Numbered from the stretch's first letter, positions 1 through 7,359 are shown. The stretch is DNA of 16,464 bases from Deltaproteobacteria bacterium (GCA_021789795.1 JAJYJA010000040.1:1-16464), one strand, 5' to 3'. The notes: a model not told the origin generated them from the sequence alone. Numbers and translations are program-made.

Positions 1-35
1 CGGAACTCCGGGGTGTAACGCTGTTGTTTTTTCAT
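1..35 (-). CDS. IS3-like transposase OrfA, N-terminal fragment
   Basis: Only the first 11 complete codons are in the window. They read MKKQQRYTPEF, with a further partial codon (CG) that is probably Arg. This is the usual opening of the small helix-turn-helix OrfA protein of IS3-family transposases. The start is well supported: a strong ribosome binding site AAGGAGGAG (complement of 41-49) ends 5 nt before the ATG at 35. The reading frame leaves the window at base 1. It lies on the same strand as, and downstream of, the truncated cas3, so the element has inserted into cas3. The family call rests on a very short peptide plus the gene layout. It could belong to another IS family that opens with the same HTH domain. 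Confidence 0.6.
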   Translation of the reverse strand, partial: MKKQQRYTPEF

Positions 36-98
36 TGACACTCCTCCTTCTTGGCTATTTTACCAAGCGAGAGTGTCCATTGTCACCAGGATACCTCA
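1..98 (-). mobile_element. End of an IS3-like insertion sequence interrupting cas3
   Basis: On the minus strand the sequence from 98 onward begins TGAGGTATCCTGGTGAC. This is followed by about 60 nt of leader, a strong ribosome binding site and a transposase-like start codon at 35. A 5' TG terminus and a first ORF about 60 nt inside the end are typical of IS3-family elements. The cas3 reading frame stops at the TGA formed by these first bases, which places the likely junction at or next to base 98. The other terminus and the target duplication are outside the window, so the exact boundary is inferred. Confidence 0.5.
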
Positions 99-1235
99 GG
101 CCTCGCCGTAACGGTTGCACCGGCCAAAACGCTGAACCAGTGACGACCAGGGTGCAAGTTCGGTAAAAAGCGCCCGGCTCGTCATGTCCACCCCGGCCTC
201 CACGGCCTGGGTGGCGACAACGATGCGCCCGGCCCCATCTGCGGATGTGGTTTTGCCCAGTGTGTCGTTGAGACGTTTCCTTTCCTGCGGACGGAACCGG
301 GCATGGATCAGCATGATCTCGGCGGCGGGTTTATGGCTATCTAGTTCCTGGGCAAGTTGTTGCGCCCTTTCCACCGTGTTCAGGACGACCAGGGTATTGG
401 TGCCGGCACGATGCCAACTCAGTATTTCTGTGGCCAGCGATTGGGCATACGCCTTGGCGGATTGCTTATGATTGTCAGCGGTGAGAGCTGTCAAGGCCTT
501 GGTTAGACGCTTGATGGCGGCCCATCGTTCCTTTACCTGCGGAATTTCCTGTTCCCCAGTAATGAGCTTGTGGTGTCGGGCGGTATCCAAGTGGATACGC
601 ATATCAACCGTTGCGAGCCAGGTGATGTTGATTGTGGCGGACATCCAAAGGCTACGACTCGGACGGGCAAGCCGAAAGCGCCGGCGAAACGCCTCCAACT
701 GCGCCGAGGTGGCAAGACCCGCGCCCATGAGCTGAATTTCGTCGAACACCCACAGTGCGTCGTTGTGAAGCAGGCCAAAATGCACTGGCCACTTGTAACG
801 GCTCATCCCATAGCCGCGCATGAGCGCCCGTGAAAGGAGCATATCCTGGGTGCCAATCAGGATGGCGTCCTGTTCTGGATGCGATTCCCACTCCTCCTCC
901 ACCTCGCCACCCATGAGCAGATAGACGGCTGGCGTTTTCAACCCCTCTTGTTGGAACACGGCCGCCACGCGTCCGAGCCAGGTTTTGACATTCGCCTGGG
1001 TCTGCTCCACCAGCACCCGCATGGGCAGACAATAGATCAAGCGCCTTGGGGTGTCTTCATCGCGATGCAGCCTCTTCCAGAGCCAAGCAACCACCACAGC
1101 GGCCGTCTTGCCCAGGCCGGTCGGAATATCGAGGATGTCCGGCCAGGGTTCCGTGCCCAAGCTTTTCTGGTAGTAAAAGGCGGATTGCTCGGTTGCGGCT
1201 TGAAAAAAAGCGGCATAGTTATGCGAGTCATTCAT
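96..1235 (-). pseudogene. cas3: CRISPR helicase Cas3, type I-G/I-U-like, truncated at 3' end
   Basis: This is a superfamily 2 helicase of the Cas3 family, which unwinds and degrades DNA recruited by Cascade. Numbered from the ATG at 1235, the visible motifs are Walker A PTGLGKT (38-44), the DExx box DEIQ (165-168), SAT (199-201), a motif V region with AGVDM, and motif VI QRFGRCNRYGEA (368-379). The protein then stops. Sequence around DEIQLMGAGLATSAQL resembles the GSU0051 (type I-G/I-U) branch, whose HD nuclease domain lies at the C-terminus. That part is missing here, so no nuclease activity is expected. The stop codon appears to come from the end of an inserted IS element. A longer frame opens at 1292 but starts inside a hairpin repeat. 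The ATG at 1235 has GGAGG 11 nt upstream and fits the family N-terminus better; an ATG at 1253 is also possible. The gene follows the WYL and HIRAN genes on the same strand. Cas3 identity is very likely; the subtype is less sure. Confidence 0.75.
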
Positions 1236-1270
1236 CACTGCTGGTGCCTCCATCTTTTTCGTCAGTACTT

Positions 1271-1301
1271 GATGGGTTTCGCTACGCTTCACCCATCCTA
1301 C
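1271..1301. repeat. 31-bp hairpin repeat, copy A
   Basis: The element begins GATGGGTTTCGCTACGCTTC and ends ACCCATCCTAC. GATGGGT (1271-1277) and ACCCATC (1291-1297) form a perfect 7-bp stem. A near-identical copy lies at 5148-5178. Short repeats of this GATGGGT...ACCCATCCTAC type are common between genes in proteobacterial genomes (from memory, not checked). This copy sits between the HIRAN gene and cas3 and creates a spurious upstream ATG for cas3. Confidence 0.75.
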
Positions 1302-1321
1302 GGGATTTATTTTGCGCCATA

Positions 1322-1732
1322 TTACCCCACCCCCACCTCCAGCACCAGCGACTCCCAGGGCGGGGCGTCCGGGTTGACCTCGACCACCCTGGCCACCACC
1401 CGGCGACCGCTGTCCATGAGGTTTGCCGGGATCTCGTTCAGCCGCCGGGGCAGGTAGCCGAGCTTGACGCCACAGCCGGCATGGACGGCGATGGCCAGCT
1501 CGTCGTGGGAATTTTCCGGCTCCCGGCGCAGGGTCAGGGGCTGGCCGGGCCGCAGTTGGGCCAGACTAACCGGCCCCACGTGGTACTGCACCCCGGCCAC
1601 CGTGCATAAGCACAACGGCACGGACGGCACGGCCTTCTGGACGGCGGCGTAATCCTCGTCCGCCCCCTTGCGGAAAAACAACGTGCCGACACAGGCGGCT
1701 GCCAGTTGCAGGAAATTTCGTCTGTCCATCAT
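1322..1732 (-). CDS. HIRAN-domain protein with twin-arginine-like leader
   Basis: This is a small protein of 136 residues from the ATG at 1732. Residues about 44-119 match a HIRAN domain: a VAGVQYHVG start, LRPGQPLTLRREPEN in the middle with the typical REPxNxxD core, and LGYLP near the end. HIRAN modules usually bind DNA 3' ends and are often attached to helicases; this one stands alone. The N-terminus carries DRRNFLQL (3-10), close to the Tat signal consensus, and a short hydrophobic run to residue 20. Charged residues follow without an obvious AxA cleavage site. If the leader works, the domain would be exported, which is odd for a DNA-binding fold. Similar leader-HIRAN proteins exist elsewhere as far as I recall. 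It lies between the WYL regulator and cas3 on the same strand, probably in one operon. The frame is open further upstream to 1861, but that extension has no family resemblance. A second ATG follows at 1729. Confidence 0.7.
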   Translation of the reverse strand: MMDRRNFLQLAAACVGTLFFRKGADEDYAAVQKAVPSVPLCLCTVAGVQYHVGPVSLAQLRPGQPLTLRREPENSHDELAIAVHAGCGVKLGYLPRRLNEIPANLMDSGRRVVARVVEVNPDAPPWESLVLEVGVG

Positions 1733-1908
1733 GGTGCTCACCGTCAGGTTGAATTCCAGGGGCCAGGACGCCTGGATGACGCGCCGGCCGGCCGGCAGAG
1801 CTGCCGCCCCTCCCCCCTCGCGGTCGAGGCAGAAGCCCCGACCCTCATCTCCTGTCCGCACTATACCAGGGCACCCTGGTCAACCAGTGTCCACCTTCCG
1901 ATTTTTTT

Positions 1909-2877
1909 TTAGCGCCCGTACAAAGTGACCATGGCCGCCACCTCGCGCCGGATCTCCTCCCGCAGGGCCGCCGGCTCCAGCACCTCCACCCCGGCCCCGA
2001 ACTGCATCACCTTGAGCTTGATCTCCCGCAGATCGGCCACCGGCAGGGAAAGCACCAGGCTGCCGTCATCCGCCTCCCGCATCTCCTGCCCTGGGTGCCA
2101 GACCTGCTCCCGGAGCCAGCGGGCCCGCTCCGGGCTGAAGCGCAGGATGACGGGAAAGGTCTCCTCACCCTGGAAAATGCCGAAGGCGTCGTGCAACATG
2201 TAGCGCCAGGCCGCCGGCGGCTGGGGCGCAAACGACTCGCCAGTCCCGACCGCCTCGTCCATCCGCGCGAGATAAAACCGCCGCCACTGCCGGCGCAGGG
2301 TGCACCAGGCGAGCAACACCCAACTGCCCATATAGTGCTGGAGATGGTGGGGATGGACGGTACGCTGGGTCGGCAGCTCGCCCAACGGCGAGCGATAGCG
2401 GAAGGAGACCGCCTGGCGGGCCAGCAGGGCCGTCATCAGCATCTGAAAGGTCTGGGCCTGGCCGGGACTGTAGCCGTGCCAGACCGCGGAAAAGGCCTGG
2501 TCGATGAAGGGCTCGCTCAGGCCGATGGCGCTGGTGCTGGCGAACAGCTTGCGGCCGAAGCGGCTGATCGCCCGGCTGATGGCGCCGCCGGCACTGCCAG
2601 CGAGCAGTTTCTTGGCCACCAGGATGGCCAACAGCTCCTCCTGGCTGACCTGAAAGGCCGGCAGGGCGAAAGAGTTATCCTCGTAGTAATAGCCCTTGCG
2701 GGAGGGATGGTAGGCCAGGGGGGCGCCCAGCATGTCGGCCATGAAATCGATGGCCCGACGGGCCGTCTTCTCCGAGATCCCGAACTCCTGCACCAGATTA
2801 CCGGCGTTAGGGTAGCGCCCTCGCCGAATCTGGCCGTCAAACCATAAATACCGTTCATACTGCAAGTGATCCCCCAT
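1909..2877 (-). CDS. WYL-domain transcriptional regulator
   Basis: This is a 322-residue regulator. It has an N-terminal winged helix-turn-helix (about 5-65, with NLVQEFGISEKTARRAIDFM as the recognition part), a WYL domain (about 152-210, with the variant SWVLLAW at 185-191 and RRFYLARMDE after it), and a C-terminal WCX-type region (about 235-315). WYL domains sense ligands, often nucleic-acid related, and such regulators commonly sit beside cas and other phage-defence genes. The start at 2877 is chosen because GGAGG (complement of 2885-2889) lies 7 nt upstream; an ATG-less extension to 2934 is unlikely. It is the first gene of a minus-strand set with the HIRAN protein (about 177 nt on) and cas3. 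The likely role is control of that set, by inference from position. The ligand cannot be told from sequence. Confidence 0.85.
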   Translation of the reverse strand: MGDHLQYERYLWFDGQIRRGRYPNAGNLVQEFGISEKTARRAIDFMADMLGAPLAYHPSRKGYYYEDNSFALPAFQVSQEELLAILVAKKLLAGSAGGAISRAISRFGRKLFASTSAIGLSEPFIDQAFSAVWHGYSPGQAQTFQMLMTALLARQAVSFRYRSPLGELPTQRTVHPHHLQHYMGSWVLLAWCTLRRQWRRFYLARMDEAVGTGESFAPQPPAAWRYMLHDAFGIFQGEETFPVILRFSPERARWLREQVWHPGQEMREADDGSLVLSLPVADLREIKLKVMQFGAGVEVLEPAALREEIRREVAAMVTLYGR

Positions 2878-3203
2878 GTCGTCACCTCCACTGGGCCAAG
2901 CATGATGGTTATCTTTAAAGTCCGTTACCACCAACCACTAAAACACGACCCTGACTTTTATCCCACCAAAAACCCACTGTCGGATAGCCCCCCGGACGGC
3001 AGACCATGGGGGGCGCCAACAGGGACGCGACGGCGCATTGACAATCCCCGCCAAAGGTGCTTGAGTTGGGTGCCGCTACCGGGCGGCGGCACGTCCAGCC
3101 CAACCTCAACGCCATCATCCATGCCCACCCCCTACCGATTGCCGATTGCCCCGGCCTCTGGCCGGCCAGCACCTTGCCCTTGATGCCGCCGGCTGACAAC
3201 GCC
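2878..3203. other. Divergent intergenic region, WYL regulator / gluQ
   Basis: This is a stretch of 326 bp without a convincing gene, between two divergently transcribed genes. Short frames in it are fragments with no ribosome binding site or recognisable family. It must hold the promoters for both directions. The only motif I can point to is a TTGACA on the plus strand (see the separate promoter entry). No tRNA, riboswitch or clear operator palindrome was seen. Confidence 0.5.
3038..3066 (+). promoter_or_regulatory. Possible sigma70 promoter for gluQ
   Basis: A perfect -35 hexamer TTGACA (3038-3043) is followed after 17 nt by TTGAGT (3061-3066), which matches the -10 consensus at only three of six positions. 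It would leave a leader of about 130 nt before the ATG at 3204. The weak -10 makes this only a candidate. Confidence 0.25.
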
Positions 3204-4112
3204 ATGACCAACGTCCGCTCCCGCCTCGCCCCCACCCCCAGCGGCTATCTGCACGCCGGCAACGCCTTGAATTTCCTCTTCACCTGGCTTATGACCCGGA
3301 CGGCGGAAGGCCGGCTGCGGCTGCGCATCGACGACGCCGATAACGAACGGACGCGACCCGAGTTCGTGGCCGACATCTTCGCCCAGCTCGACTGGCTCAA
3401 GCTTTCCTGGGACGAAGGCCCCTCCGGGCCGGACGACTTCTTCGCCCGCCACTCCCAGCTCCTGCGCCGCGACCGCTACCGGGAACTGCTCGCCCGGCTG
3501 GCCCAGGCCGGGGATCTTTTCTCCTGCGCCTGCTCCCGGCGGCAGCTCCAAGAGCAGGCCGGCTCTCGTCTTCACCCCGGCAACTGCCGGGAACGGCTAA
3601 GTCTGGTCCCCGGCCAGCCGCTACGCGTCCGGGTGCCGGAAAACACGGAGGTCGAGGTGAACGGGCAGACCGTCGCCCTGGGGCGGCTGATGGGCGATTT
3701 CGTCATCTGGCGGCGCCACGGCCTGCCCGCCTATCAACTGGCAAGCCTGGCCGACGATCTGGATTACCGGATCAACCTCATCGTCCGGGGGCAAGACCTG
3801 ATCGAATCCACCGCCGCCCAGCTCTTTCTCGCCGACCGGCTGGGGGAGACAGACTTCGCCCGCGCCACCTTCGTCCATCATCCCCTGCTGGCCAGCCCGG
3901 AGGGCGGCAAGCTCTCCAAATCGCACCAAGCCCTGTCCCTGCGCCACCTGCGCGAGGCCGGCGTCCAGCCCACGGAGATCTACCGCTTGGCCGCCCGGCA
4001 GTTGGGCATAGCGTCCCCGGCCATCACCGGTCTCTCCGACCTGTTGACCGCCTTCCGGCAGCAGACGGCCCAAGGCGCCAATGTTTTATTTCAAGACCTG
4101 ACCCCAAAATAG
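3204..4112 (+). CDS. gluQ: Glutamyl-Q tRNA(Asp) synthetase
   Basis: This is a truncated paralogue of glutamyl-tRNA synthetase (YadB type). It activates glutamate without tRNA and attaches it to the queuosine at the wobble position of tRNA(Asp). The 302 residues from the ATG at 3204 match the family length (about 300) and lack the anticodon-binding C-terminal domain of true GluRS. Visible motifs are the HIGH-like PSGYLHAGN (12-20), RIDDAD in the catalytic core (41-46), GDFVIWRR (164-171), the VRGQDLIEST segment (194-203) and the KMSKS-like KLSKS (236-240). The structural zinc site has C108, C110 and C128, but the usual tyrosine four residues before the last cysteine is histidine (HPGNC). The open frame extends upstream to a TTG at 3057 and an ATG at 3183, but TNVRSRLAPTPSG is the canonical N-terminus. 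No clear ribosome binding site precedes it. It converges on the next gene with a 15-nt gap. Confidence 0.88.
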   Translation: MTNVRSRLAPTPSGYLHAGNALNFLFTWLMTRTAEGRLRLRIDDADNERTRPEFVADIFAQLDWLKLSWDEGPSGPDDFFARHSQLLRRDRYRELLARLAQAGDLFSCACSRRQLQEQAGSRLHPGNCRERLSLVPGQPLRVRVPENTEVEVNGQTVALGRLMGDFVIWRRHGLPAYQLASLADDLDYRINLIVRGQDLIESTAAQLFLADRLGETDFARATFVHHPLLASPEGGKLSKSHQALSLRHLREAGVQPTEIYRLAARQLGIASPAITGLSDLLTAFRQQTAQGANVLFQDLTPK

Positions 4113-4127
4113 GTCCGCGACACTCCT

Positions 4128-4628
4128 TTAAGCCGGGATAAGGAGCTGCCAATCTGGGGGGAGCAAAACGGGATGCAAGCCTATCTGCTGGCACAACTCG
4201 ATGATTTCCTTGGCGGAACAGTTGAGCGACTGGCTGTAAAGCCTACGGGCCAGGAACTCCTCGCGCTCGGCGGCGATGAAGCCGGATAGCAGCTCCCGCA
4301 TCTCCGCCGCCACCGGGCCGGGATCGATGCCCTCCCGCTTGCAGAAACGACGCATCCGCCCCCAGTTGACCAGACAGCGGGCCAGGCCCCGGTAGTGACC
4401 CTGGCCCCGGTTGGCCAGGGTCAGATCGCGGACAATGATCCGCCTATACCCCTCGACCACCGCCAGTTTAAGTCGCCGCGCCTCCTCTGCCGACGGCTCG
4501 CGACCCAAGCCATCGGGGTCGTGGCGCAAGAAGTAAAGGCAGCCGTGCATGGCCACCTCGGGCAGCTCGCCGCCATTTTCGATGAGCAAGACCTCGTCGT
4601 CAATGACCAGGGTGGGGTCGTCAGACAT
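4128..4628 (-). CDS. Conserved-looking hypothetical protein
   Basis: This is a 166-residue protein that I do not recognise. It is soluble, with no signal peptide or membrane segment. It has an acidic N-terminus (TLVIDDEVLLIENGGELPEV), then a largely helical, arginine-rich middle (EEARRLKLAVVEGYRRIIVRD, LVNWGRMRRFCKREGI). The C-terminal third (EREEFLARRLYSQSLNCSAKEIIELCQQIGL) has two cysteines and looks helical. The ATG at 4628 is preferred over an upstream TTG at 4667 because VIDDEVLLIENGG reads as a natural protein start; neither has a strong ribosome binding site. It follows the MOSC gene after 57 nt on the same strand and ends the molybdenum-cofactor block, so co-transcription is likely. 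A role in cofactor metabolism is only suggested by position. Confidence 0.65.
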   Translation of the reverse strand: MSDDPTLVIDDEVLLIENGGELPEVAMHGCLYFLRHDPDGLGREPSAEEARRLKLAVVEGYRRIIVRDLTLANRGQGHYRGLARCLVNWGRMRRFCKREGIDPGPVAAEMRELLSGFIAAEREEFLARRLYSQSLNCSAKEIIELCQQIGLHPVLLPPDWQLLIPA

Positions 4629-4685
4629 GACGGAAGGGGGAAGAAGGGAACCGCGGGCAACCAACAAACAAGGCCAAGGCCGACT

Positions 4686-5117
4686 TTAGACGACGATCGG
4701 ATCGCCGGCCTTGGCCTCGCCGCCCTGGATGACCCTGGCGAACAGGCCCTCGCGGGGCATGATGCAGTCGCCGGTGGCCTTCTTGATGGCGCAACCGGCG
4801 TTGTGGCACTCCTTGCCGATCTGGGTGATTTCGAGGATCACAGAGGCGCCGATCCGCAGCCGGTCGCCGATCTTAAGGCGCGTGAGGTCAAGGCCGCGGG
4901 TAATGATATTTTCGGCGAAGGCCCCGTTCTTCAAGCTCGGCAACACCCGCTTGACGTTGTCGATCGACTCCCCGGCCAGGAGCGACACCTGCCGGTGCCA
5001 ATCGCCGGCATGGGCGTCCTCCTCCAGGCCCCACTGAGTCTTAAAGAGCACCTTGGGTTGCTCCCGCTTGACCATCCCCTTCTTCGCGCTGGTACAGACC
5101 GCCTCCACGTGCGCCAT
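4686..5117 (-). CDS. MOSC-domain protein
   Basis: This is a 143-residue protein made of a single MOSC domain, the C-terminal domain family of molybdenum cofactor sulfurases, thought to bind or carry sulfur or molybdopterin. Typical features are EEDAHAGDWHRQVSLLA (32-48), GAFAENIITRG (65-75) and the C-terminal block GKECHNAGCAIKK (101-113) with GDCIMPREGLFARVIQGG (116-133). Cysteines at 104, 109 and 118 are candidates for the sulfur-carrying residue. The start ATG at 5117 lies 9 nt after AAGGAG; another ATG two codons upstream (5123) is only 3 nt from it and less likely. The gene is downstream of moaC/mogA and moeA in the same direction, separated from moeA by 95 nt that contain a hairpin repeat. 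Stand-alone MOSC proteins next to MogA/MoeA genes are common in sulfate reducers and relatives as far as I know. The exact substrate is unknown. Confidence 0.85.
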   Translation of the reverse strand: MAHVEAVCTSAKKGMVKREQPKVLFKTQWGLEEDAHAGDWHRQVSLLAGESIDNVKRVLPSLKNGAFAENIITRGLDLTRLKIGDRLRIGASVILEITQIGKECHNAGCAIKKATGDCIMPREGLFARVIQGGEAKAGDPIVV

Positions 5118-5147
5118 CGTCATCCTCTCCTTAAATTCCAGCTAAAT

Positions 5148-5178
5148 GATGGGTTGCGCTGCGCTCCACCCATCCTAC
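5148..5178. repeat. 31-bp hairpin repeat, copy B
   Basis: This is the second copy of the element at 1271-1301. It begins GATGGGTTGCGCTGCGCTCC and ends ACCCATCCTAC. The same perfect stem GATGGGT (5148-5154) / ACCCATC (5168-5174) is kept, and base changes are confined to the loop. It lies between moeA and the MOSC gene and could attenuate or stabilise the transcript there. Confidence 0.8.
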
Positions 5179-5212
5179 TGACTGACTGGATAGTTACCAT
5201 TCCAGTTCGCAT

Positions 5213-6412
5213 TCAAAACAAATACACCTCGACCACCTGACCGGGAGCAACCCGCTGCTCCGGCTCCAGCACCAGGTAGCCAAAGGCCCCGGTGAGCGAG
5301 GTGAGCATGTGCGAGCCCTGCCGTTCGGCGCTGGCCACCAAACAATCCCCAGAGGCGGAACTGGCCAGGCGCCGCACCCTAAGCAGGGCGGGCCGCTGGC
5401 CGGGATTCGCCATCTCCTCCCCGGCCAGGGCGCGGGCCGTGGGCCAAGCGAAGGGCTGGCCGGAGAGGGCGGCTATCGCTGGCCGCACGTAGTGGACAAA
5501 GCACATGAAGGCCGAAACCGGGTTGCCCGGCAGGCCAAAGAGCAGGGTGTCGCCCCGGCGGGCCAGATAGAGGGGCTTGCCAGGCCGCTGCCTAACCTTC
5601 CAGAACAGCGGCGCAAAGCCGTTTTCCTCCGCCGCCGCCTTGACGTGATCGTGACGGCCCACCGAAACCCCGCCCGAGCAGAGGATAAGCTCCGCCTGGG
5701 CCTCGGCGATGGCCTCGACCGTGGCCCGCCGGTCGTCGATGACCCGGCGGGTGGAGACCAGCCGCGCCCCGGCCTGCCGCGCCGCCGCGTTGAGCATGAT
5801 CATGTTCGAGTCCCGGATCTGATGGTCGGCGATGGCCCCGCCCGTTGCCATCAATTCCGAGCCGGTAACCAGCAGGGCCACGGCGCAAGGACGAAACACC
5901 CTGACCCGCTCGATGCCCACCGCGGCCAGCAGCGCCGCCTGAGGGGCCGAGACCCGCGCCCCCCGTCGGAGCAGAAGGTCGCCGGGCCCAAACTCCTCGC
6001 CCCGGCGGCGGACATCCTGGCCCTGTCGCCTGGCGGCCCGCACCAGCACCATCTCCCCCTCCTCCCCGGCATCCTCGACCCTAATCACGGTGTCGGCGCC
6101 CTCGGGAAGCATCGCCCCGGTGCTGATCCGCGCCGCCTGCCCCTTGCCCACCGGGCCTGCCAAAGGCGCCCCGGCCCGGCTCTCTCCGACGATGGCCAGA
6201 CGGACCGGCCGCGACGGGGCCGCCGGCCGGACATCCTCCCAGCGCACCGCATAGCCATCCATGGCCGAGTTGGTGTAGCGCGGCGAGGGCTCGGGGGCCA
6301 GGAGGTCATCGGCGAGCGCTAGGCCCAAGGCCTCTTCCAGGGGACGTTCCTCCACCGCCGGGGCCGGGAGGTTCTCCCTGAGCACGGCCAGCGCCTCGGC
6401 CATCGAGATCAT
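5213..6412 (-). CDS. moeA: Molybdopterin molybdenumtransferase MoeA
   Basis: MoeA inserts molybdate into adenylylated molybdopterin, the last step of basic molybdenum cofactor synthesis. The 399 residues match the family length. Motifs in order are NSAMDGYA (48-55), ISTGAMLPEGADTV (96-109), VTGSEL (182-187), SGGVSVGRHDH (246-256, the molybdopterin-binding loop), PGKP (277-280) and GLPGNPVSA (293-301). The C-terminal domain IV ends in VAPGQVVEVYLF. The ATG at 6412 overlaps the stop codon of the upstream moaC/mogA fusion in an ATGA, so the two are translationally coupled. An ATG at codon 4 is an alternative start. All expected motifs are intact. The protein acts in the cytoplasm, feeding molybdenum or tungsten oxidoreductases that are not in this window. 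Confidence 0.95.
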   Translation of the reverse strand: MISMAEALAVLRENLPAPAVEERPLEEALGLALADDLLAPEPSPRYTNSAMDGYAVRWEDVRPAAPSRPVRLAIVGESRAGAPLAGPVGKGQAARISTGAMLPEGADTVIRVEDAGEEGEMVLVRAARRQGQDVRRRGEEFGPGDLLLRRGARVSAPQAALLAAVGIERVRVFRPCAVALLVTGSELMATGGAIADHQIRDSNMIMLNAAARQAGARLVSTRRVIDDRRATVEAIAEAQAELILCSGGVSVGRHDHVKAAAEENGFAPLFWKVRQRPGKPLYLARRGDTLLFGLPGNPVSAFMCFVHYVRPAIAALSGQPFAWPTARALAGEEMANPGQRPALLRVRRLASSASGDCLVASAERQGSHMLTSLTGAFGYLVLEPEQRVAPGQVVEVYLF

Positions 6413-7359
6413 GACCCGCCCCGCCCCGGCTTCTTGGGGGCGCCCTTTTCGTCGTGACCCTTGCCCGCCATCATCGGGAAGATGTGAAGCAGGCCGGGGA
6501 ATAGGGCCTGCAGGCTCTCCAGCGCCCCCCGCGAGCTGCCGGGCAGGTTGACGATCAGACAGCCGCCCCGCAGCCCGGCCTCGCCTCGGGAGAGCATGGC
6601 GTAAGGCGTCCGCTCCTTGCCGTGCCGACGGATGGCCTCGATCACCCCCGGCACGGCGCGGTCAAGCACGGCGAGCGTCGCCTCCGGGGTGACATCCCGG
6701 GGGCCCAAGCCGGTGCCGCCGGTGGTGAACACCAGTTGAAAGCCCTCCTCGTCGGCCAGCTTCTTCAAGCGGCCGGAGATGATCTCCCGGTCGTCGGGCA
6801 GGATCTCGTAGCAGTCCACCGTCACCGGCTGCCCGGCCAGAAACTCGGCGATCACCTTGCCGGATTTGTCCTCCCGCTTGCCGGCGTGGGTGGAGTCGGA
6901 CATCACCAGGATGGCGGCCTTGATCGGGGCGGCAAAACGGTCGGCAAAATCCGTCTTGCCGCCCCGCTTCTTCACCACCCGGATCTCGCCCAGGGCCAGG
7001 GTCTGATCGAGCGGCTTGAGCATGTCGTAGGCGTTGAGCAGCGCCCCGGTGACGGCGGTGATCGCCTCCACCTCCACCCCGGTCTTCCACACCGAGCGCA
7101 CCTCGGCCTCGACCCGCAATCCCCGCTCGTGGGGCTCCAGCCGCACCTCCACCCAGTCGAGTGGAATGGGGTGACAGAAGACGATCAACTCGCTCGTCCT
7201 TTTCGCGGCCATGATCCCGGCGGCGCGGGCCACCTCCAGGACATCGCCCTTGGGCACGGTTCTATCGAACACCTTGGCCAGCACCTCCGGGGCGCCGAAG
7301 AGAAAGCCCTCGGCCAAGGCGTAACGCAGGGTATGAAACTTGGGGCTGACATCGATCAT
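6409..7359 (-). CDS. Bifunctional MoaC/MogA molybdopterin biosynthesis fusion
   Basis: This 316-residue protein joins two enzymes of molybdenum cofactor synthesis. Residues 1-140 are MoaC, which with MoaA makes cyclic pyranopterin monophosphate. They show KGDVLEVARAAGIMAAKRTS with K53, the CHP motif with H63, and YDMLKP with D112 and K115, the expected active-site residues. Residues about 147-300 are a MogA/MoaB adenylyltransferase, which activates molybdopterin with ATP. They show TTGGTGLGPRDVTPEAT (212-228) and NLPGSSRGA (271-279). A basic tail (KGHDEKGAPKKPGRGG) ends the protein. Such MoaC-MoaB fusions are known in several anaerobic lineages. The gene leads the minus-strand molybdenum block and overlaps moeA by 4 nt. 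The ATG at 7359 has only a weak AAGGGA-like ribosome binding site. The fusion and both active sites look intact. Confidence 0.93.
   Translation of the reverse strand: MIDVSPKFHTLRYALAEGFLFGAPEVLAKVFDRTVPKGDVLEVARAAGIMAAKRTSELIVFCHPIPLDWVEVRLEPHERGLRVEAEVRSVWKTGVEVEAITAVTGALLNAYDMLKPLDQTLALGEIRVVKKRGGKTDFADRFAAPIKAAILVMSDSTHAGKREDKSGKVIAEFLAGQPVTVDCYEILPDDREIISGRLKKLADEEGFQLVFTTGGTGLGPRDVTPEATLAVLDRAVPGVIEAIRRHGKERTPYAMLSRGEAGLRGGCLIVNLPGSSRGALESLQALFPGLLHIFPMMAGKGHDEKGAPKKPGRGGS

Noticed and set aside
2095..2847. Open frame (250 codons) on the plus strand
   Set aside because: It is antisense to the WYL regulator and made of Gly/Gln/Ala-rich filler without a domain.
1..2900. A CRISPR array near cas3
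   Set aside because: No regularly spaced direct repeats of 25-40 bp were seen. The only repeat here is the 31-bp hairpin, whose other copy is 3.8 kb away.
5309..6322. Long open frame (337 codons) on the plus strand
   Set aside because: It is antisense to moeA, whose motifs are all intact. The product is Arg/Pro/Gly-rich with no recognisable domain.
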